A stretch of DNA of 58,822 bases from Clostridiales bacterium (GTDB lineage: Bacteria; Bacillota; Clostridia; TANB77; CAG-508). The notes under the pieces were generated by a model. The model searched no databases, was not told the origin of the DNA, and saw only the letters and a list, made by a program, of their open reading frames with translations. The translations under genes and the position numbers were made by a program. Below, piece by piece: positions 54,424-58,822 of the stretch (position 1 is the stretch's first letter; each line of letters starts with the position of its first letter). The stretch is taken from contig DNVW01000003.1 of the NCBI GenBank assembly GCA_003507395.1, positions 1 through 58,822 of the forward strand, in the 5' to 3' direction.

Positions 54424-57400
54424 ATTTTTTTCTTCAACATTAGTATTTTCTTTCAAAGTAGATTTATTTATATTTTGTTGGTTTTTTAGATTGTCTTTTG
54501 CAACAGTCATAAGTAACTTAATTCTATTGGTTTGATTTGCTTCACTTGCACCAGGATCATAATCGATAGGAGAAATATTTGCCTCTGGGAACTTGCTTCT
54601 AATGGTTTTTATTACGCCTTTGCCAACTACATGATTAGGAAGGCAAGCAAAAGGTTGAACACAAACAATATTAGGAATGCCATGCTCTATATATTCAATC
54701 ATTTCAGCAGTTAAAAACCAACCTTCACCAGTTTGATTTCCTATAGATAAAATATCATTTACTTTTTCTTCTAGCTCCCAAATATTGCAAGGTAGTAAAT
54801 ATCCTTTTTTAGACTTTTTTAAAGCAGAAACAACAGGTTTTTCTAAAAGGTCTATTAGCTTAATTGCGGTTTTAAATAATTTAGCTTTTACAGCATCTGT
54901 CTTTATTAATTGATTAAATGTAATTTTATGTGTAGCTATAAATTTGACAAATCCCATAAAATCAGGTAATATGACCTCTGCACCTTCTTCTTCTAATTTG
55001 TCTGCAACAAAATTATTTCCAAAAGGATGATATTTTATTAAAACTTCTCCAACTATACCTACTTTAGGTTTTACAATAGAAGTATCAAGTTCAATTTTTT
55101 CAAAATCATCTACAATATCATAAATACTTTGCTTAAATTGTTTCATACTAGATTTATTTACTAATTTTTTACACTTTTCCATCCAAGAGTCAAATAATTT
55201 TTGAGTTTCACCTTTATTTATTTCATAAGCTCTATTTTTAGTAAGCATTTTTTGTAACAAATCTGCATAAATACAACTCTTTATTAATCTTTCTATTAGT
55301 GGAATAGTTAGTTTAAATCCAGGCATTTTTTCCATACCTACTACGTTAAATGAAATAACCGGAACGTTCTCAAATCCAGCATCTTTTAATGCTTTTCTTA
55401 TAAATCCAATATAATTGGTAGCTCTACAACCACCACCAGTTTGAGACATAATTAAAGCAGTTCTATTTAAATCATATTTGCCAGATTCTAGTGCCTCAAT
55501 CATTTGACCTGTAACCAATATAGAAGGATAACAAGCATCATTATTAACATATTTAAGACCAGTTTCTACAGTATGTTGTGTACAATCTCTTAGAAGTTCA
55601 ACATTGTATCCACTATCTCGTGTTGCAGATTCTATAAACTCAAAGTGAATAGGAGCCATTTGTGGCATTAATATGGTATAATCTTTTTTCATATCTTTAG
55701 TAAATATTTTTTTATTTACTTCATAATTGCCTGAATTTTCTGAAGTGTTATTATTTTTCATACGTTTGTTCATACTAGCCAATAAAGAACGAATACGTAT
55801 TCTAATAGCACCTAAATTGTTGATTTCGTCTATTTTAATTAATGTATACATTTTTCCATAACTTGTTAAGATTTCTTCTACTTGATCTGTTGTTACAGCA
55901 TCAACGCCACATCCAAAAGAATTTAACTGTACTAATTCTAAATTATCATTTTTACCAACAAAATCAGCTGCAGCATATAATCTAGCATGAAATACCCACT
56001 GATCAACAACTCTTAGTGGACGTTTAGCCTCAGTTAAGTTTGAAATACTATCTTCTGTTAAAACACATAACCCTAAACTGGTAATTAAAGTATCAATGCC
56101 ATGATTTACTTCAGGATCTACATGGTATGGACGACCAGCTAAAACAATTCCTTTCAAATTATTTTCTTTCATAAACTGTAGAGTTTCTTTACCTTTATTA
56201 TGAATATCATCTTTAAAGTGTTGATATTCAAGTTCAGCTTTTTTAGCAGCATCTAAAAGTTCTTTTTTAGTAAAATTATATTCTTTAAACTCAGGTAATT
56301 CCATAATTATTTCTGCTAATTTATGTGGTTCAAAAGGTAAAAATGGGTTTAAAAATTTAATATTTTTTTCTTTTAATTCTTCAACATTATTTTTTAATAC
56401 CTCTGAATAGGAAATTACAATAGGGCAGTTATAATGATTATCAGCTTTTTCATATTCTTTTCTAGAATATGGAACACAAGGATAGAATATTGTTTTTATT
56501 CCAGAATTAATTAATCCGATAATATGCCCGTGTGAAAGCTTAGCAGGGAAACATACAGATTCAGAAGGCATTGATTCCATACCTTTTTCATATGTTTTTC
56601 TATTACTTTTCTCAGAAAGTATAACTCTAAATCCTAAGTTCGTAAGAAAAGTAAACCAAAAAGGATAATCCTCGTACATATTTAATACTCTAGGAATTCC
56701 AATAGTTCCTCTAGGAGCATCTTTTTCTTCTAATGGTGTATAATTAAAAGTCCTTTCAAATTTGTATTTCATTAAATTTGGTCTGTCTAAAGTTTTATCA
56801 ATAATTCCAGCCCCTTTTTCACAACGGTTTCCAGAGATATATTTTGTTCCATTACTAAATTTGTTTATTGTAAGTAAACAGTGATTTTCGCAACCTTGAC
56901 AGCGTACATGAGATATATCTATTTTTAACTTGTCTAGCTCATCTGGCTTAGCGATAGAAGAGATATATTCCATATCCATATTATTTTCATATTGTGACTT
57001 TGCAAGCAAAGCAACACCATAAGCACCCATAAGTCCAGCAATATCTGGTCTCACAACATTTCTTCCAACTATTAATTCAAAAGCTCTTAAAACAGCATCA
57101 TTATAAAAAGTACCACCTTGTACAACAATATGTGCACCAAGTTTTTTTACATCTCTAACTTTCATAACTTTTTGAATAGCATTTTTAATAACGGAATAAG
57201 AAAGACCTGCAGAAATATCTCCAACACTATAACCTTCTTTTTGAGCTTGTTTAATTTTTGAATTCATAAAAACCGTACATCTAGAGCCCAAATCAACAGG
57301 TTTTCTTGCTTCTAAGGCACTATTTACAAATTCTTGTATAGAAAGACCTAAACTTTTGGCAAATGTTTCTATAAAAGAACCGCAACCAGAAGAACAAGCT

Positions 57401-58728
57401 TCATTTAACATAATGTTGTCAATGGCACCATTTTTAATTTTTATATATTTCATATCTTGACCGCCAATATCAACAATACTTGTAACATTAGGCATAAATT
57501 CTTGGGCAGCTGTAAAATGTGCAATTGTTTCTATTTCATTTAAGTCAACATTAAGTGCAGTTTGAATTAGTTTTTCCCCATATCCAGTAACTCCACTAAA
57601 CCTTATAATGGCATCTTTAGGTTTTTCTGAATATAATTTTTTTAACATATTTATAACACTTTGAAGTGGATTACCCTCATTACTTCCGTATAAAGAATAA
57701 AGAAGAGTTCCATCTTCAGATATTACAACTAATTTAGTAGTTGTTGATCCAGCATCTATGCCTAGGAAACAATTACCTTTAAATTCTTTTAAATCAGCTT
57801 TTTTCACTTTATCTTTTGAGTGTCTTTGTTTAAATTCTTCATATTCAGCATCAATAGAAAATAAAGGTTTTAGAGGATTAGATGTATCATCATGAGATGA
57901 TTTTAAAACGTCAATTTTACTTTTTAATTTTTCAACAGTTATTGTATGTGAATTAAGAGAATCCAAAGCTGCGCCCTTTGCAACCAATAAATGAGCTTCA
58001 TCAGGGATTATAATTTCATTATCCTTTAAATTTAAAGTTTGTATAAATCTATTTCTTAATTCAGATAAATAATTTAAGGGTCCTCCCAAAAATGCTACAT
58101 TCCCTCTAATTGGCCTACCACAAGCTAGTCCGCTAATAGTTTGGTTAACAACTGCTTGAAAAATAGAAGCTGCAATATCCTCTTTGGCTGCTCCTTCATT
58201 TAAAAGCGGTTGTACATCGGTTTTAGCGAAAACACCGCAACGAGAAGCAATAGGGTAAATCATTTTATGTGATTTAGCAAGTTCATTTAAACCCGCTGGA
58301 TCTGTATTTAAAAGACTAGCCATTTGGTCAATAAAGGCACCAGTTCCACCAGCGCAAGTTCCATTCATACGTTGTTCTATAAATTTATCAAAATAAATAA
58401 TTTTAGCATCTTCACCGCCAAGCTCTATAACAACGTCAGTTTGTGGTATATATTTTTCAACAGCTCTTTTACAAGAAACAACCTCTTGAATAAAAGGCAA
58501 ATCTAAAAATTTCGATGCACTGATTGCTCCAGAACCTGTTAAGGCAATTGTATATTCACTGTCAGGATACATTGAAATTAAATTTTCTAATACACTGCAA
58601 ACAGTATTTTTGGTATCTGAGAAGTGTCTCTGATAATCTGTATATATTGTATTTAAATTTTCATCCATAACAATTATTTTAACAGTTGTAGAACCAACAT
58701 CTAGTCCTATATGTAAAGTTTTAATCAT
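54409..58728 (-). CDS. 2-hydroxyacyl-CoA dehydratase activase-like protein
   Basis: 1439 residues from ATG 58728 (AAGGAGC upstream). Two ASKHA ATPase domains in tandem: HIGLDVGSTTVKII with CAGGTGAFIDQ, and FLGIDAGSTTTKLVV with CSSGCGSFIETF, whose cysteines would bind the shared [4Fe-4S] cluster. A DUF2229-type region (GIPRVLNMYEDYPFW) and an HgdB-like C-terminal half follow (GGGCRATNYIGFIRKAL, QPFACLPNHVVGKG). Such fused proteins are common in anaerobic Firmicutes; the cognate substrate is usually unknown. Fits a strict anaerobe. Confidence 0.93.
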   Translation of the reverse strand: MIKTLHIGLDVGSTTVKIIVMDENLNTIYTDYQRHFSDTKNTVCSVLENLISMYPDSEYTIALTGSGAISASKFLDLPFIQEVVSCKRAVEKYIPQTDVVIELGGEDAKIIYFDKFIEQRMNGTCAGGTGAFIDQMASLLNTDPAGLNELAKSHKMIYPIASRCGVFAKTDVQPLLNEGAAKEDIAASIFQAVVNQTISGLACGRPIRGNVAFLGGPLNYLSELRNRFIQTLNLKDNEIIIPDEAHLLVAKGAALDSLNSHTITVEKLKSKIDVLKSSHDDTSNPLKPLFSIDAEYEEFKQRHSKDKVKKADLKEFKGNCFLGIDAGSTTTKLVVISEDGTLLYSLYGSNEGNPLQSVINMLKKLYSEKPKDAIIRFSGVTGYGEKLIQTALNVDLNEIETIAHFTAAQEFMPNVTSIVDIGGQDMKYIKIKNGAIDNIMLNEACSSGCGSFIETFAKSLGLSIQEFVNSALEARKPVDLGSRCTVFMNSKIKQAQKEGYSVGDISAGLSYSVIKNAIQKVMKVRDVKKLGAHIVVQGGTFYNDAVLRAFELIVGRNVVRPDIAGLMGAYGVALLAKSQYENNMDMEYISSIAKPDELDKLKIDISHVRCQGCENHCLLTINKFSNGTKYISGNRCEKGAGIIDKTLDRPNLMKYKFERTFNYTPLEEKDAPRGTIGIPRVLNMYEDYPFWFTFLTNLGFRVILSEKSNRKTYEKGMESMPSESVCFPAKLSHGHIIGLINSGIKTIFYPCVPYSRKEYEKADNHYNCPIVISYSEVLKNNVEELKEKNIKFLNPFLPFEPHKLAEIIMELPEFKEYNFTKKELLDAAKKAELEYQHFKDDIHNKGKETLQFMKENNLKGIVLAGRPYHVDPEVNHGIDTLITSLGLCVLTEDSISNLTEAKRPLRVVDQWVFHARLYAAADFVGKNDNLELVQLNSFGCGVDAVTTDQVEEILTSYGKMYTLIKIDEINNLGAIRIRIRSLLASMNKRMKNNNTSENSGNYEVNKKIFTKDMKKDYTILMPQMAPIHFEFIESATRDSGYNVELLRDCTQHTVETGLKYVNNDACYPSILVTGQMIEALESGKYDLNRTALIMSQTGGGCRATNYIGFIRKALKDAGFENVPVISFNVVGMEKMPGFKLTIPLIERLIKSCIYADLLQKMLTKNRAYEINKGETQKLFDSWMEKCKKLVNKSSMKQFKQSIYDIVDDFEKIELDTSIVKPKVGIVGEVLIKYHPFGNNFVADKLEEEGAEVILPDFMGFVKFIATHKITFNQLIKTDAVKAKLFKTAIKLIDLLEKPVVSALKKSKKGYLLPCNIWELEEKVNDILSIGNQTGEGWFLTAEMIEYIEHGIPNIVCVQPFACLPNHVVGKGVIKTIRSKFPEANISPIDYDPGASEANQTNRIKLLMTVAKDNLKNQQNINKSTLKENTNVEEKNKISN

Positions 58729-58822
58729 AATTAAGTAGCTCCTTTCAACACTAATAATTCTATATGTAAATGCGAAATTTGTCAAATAATTATATTGGAA
58801 AGATAGTGTCAATTTTTTTCGG

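Overview
The window is a very AT-rich, low-GC Gram-positive chromosome segment, most likely from an uncultured gut-type member of the Clostridia (Firmicutes). It contains the replication origin. Divergent from oriC run dnaA-dnaN-recF-remB-gyrB on the minus strand and rpmH-rnpA-yidD-yidC-jag-mnmE-mnmG-rsmG-parA-parB on the plus strand, which is the classical Firmicute origin order. The S4-domain gene usually found between dnaN and recF is absent.

Layout. 1-3217: accessory genes (an attenuator-controlled methyltransferase, a DUF4357-like remnant, a histidine phosphatase, a second methyltransferase). 3218-21423: an 18-kb integrative mobilizable element in the initiator tRNA-Met gene. It carries a tyrosine integrase, an excisionase-like protein, a MOB relaxase, its own DnaD-like/DnaC-like replication pair, a TnpV-like protein, and a cargo that looks defensive: a TIGR04141-like/membrane/SEC-C cluster, a single-chain restriction-modification-specificity enzyme, and a large NACHT/STAND-type NTPase. 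21577-30359: ComEA, a D,D-carboxypeptidase, an LCP ligase, then a type IV secretion-like operon (VirD4, VirB2, VirB6, VirB3-like) followed by chromosomal dnaD and dnaI. 30393-37893: gyrA and a second T4SS-like operon (TraC-like, VirB4, CpaE/MinD-like ATPase, unknown) lying between gyrA and gyrB. 38554-53313: the oriC genes. 53405-58728: two tRNA-Ser genes, a 700-bp A/T desert with a 121-bp direct repeat, and a 1439-residue 2-hydroxyacyl-CoA dehydratase activase.

The most striking observation is translational. Four unrelated accessory genes each show one +1 frame break, and all four breaks fall on the same in-frame tetranucleotide, CGGA. In each, skipping one base, or reading CGGA as one glycine quadruplet, restores an invariant glycine of the family motif: SHGG of histidine phosphatases, DPFCGVGG of N6-adenine methylases, CPCGSGKKY of SEC-C, and the post-sheet glycine of a SAM methyltransferase. 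Scanning by eye, I found no ordinary in-frame CGG codon in any other annotated gene of the window. This fits an unassigned or hungry CGG codon used as a +1 recoding site, or a natural quadruplet-decoding tRNA-Gly, better than four independent random mutations. It needs genome-wide and protein-level confirmation.

A separate break in the STAND gene sits on a T TTT TTG heptamer, the classical -1 slippery form. Other noteworthy structures are an oriC unwinding element with TAG trinucleotide repeats beside tandem DnaA boxes, a leader-peptide attenuator, an element that rebuilds both the 3' half and the terminator of the tRNA it splits, and T4SS genes whose best-placed starts are ATT or ATA.
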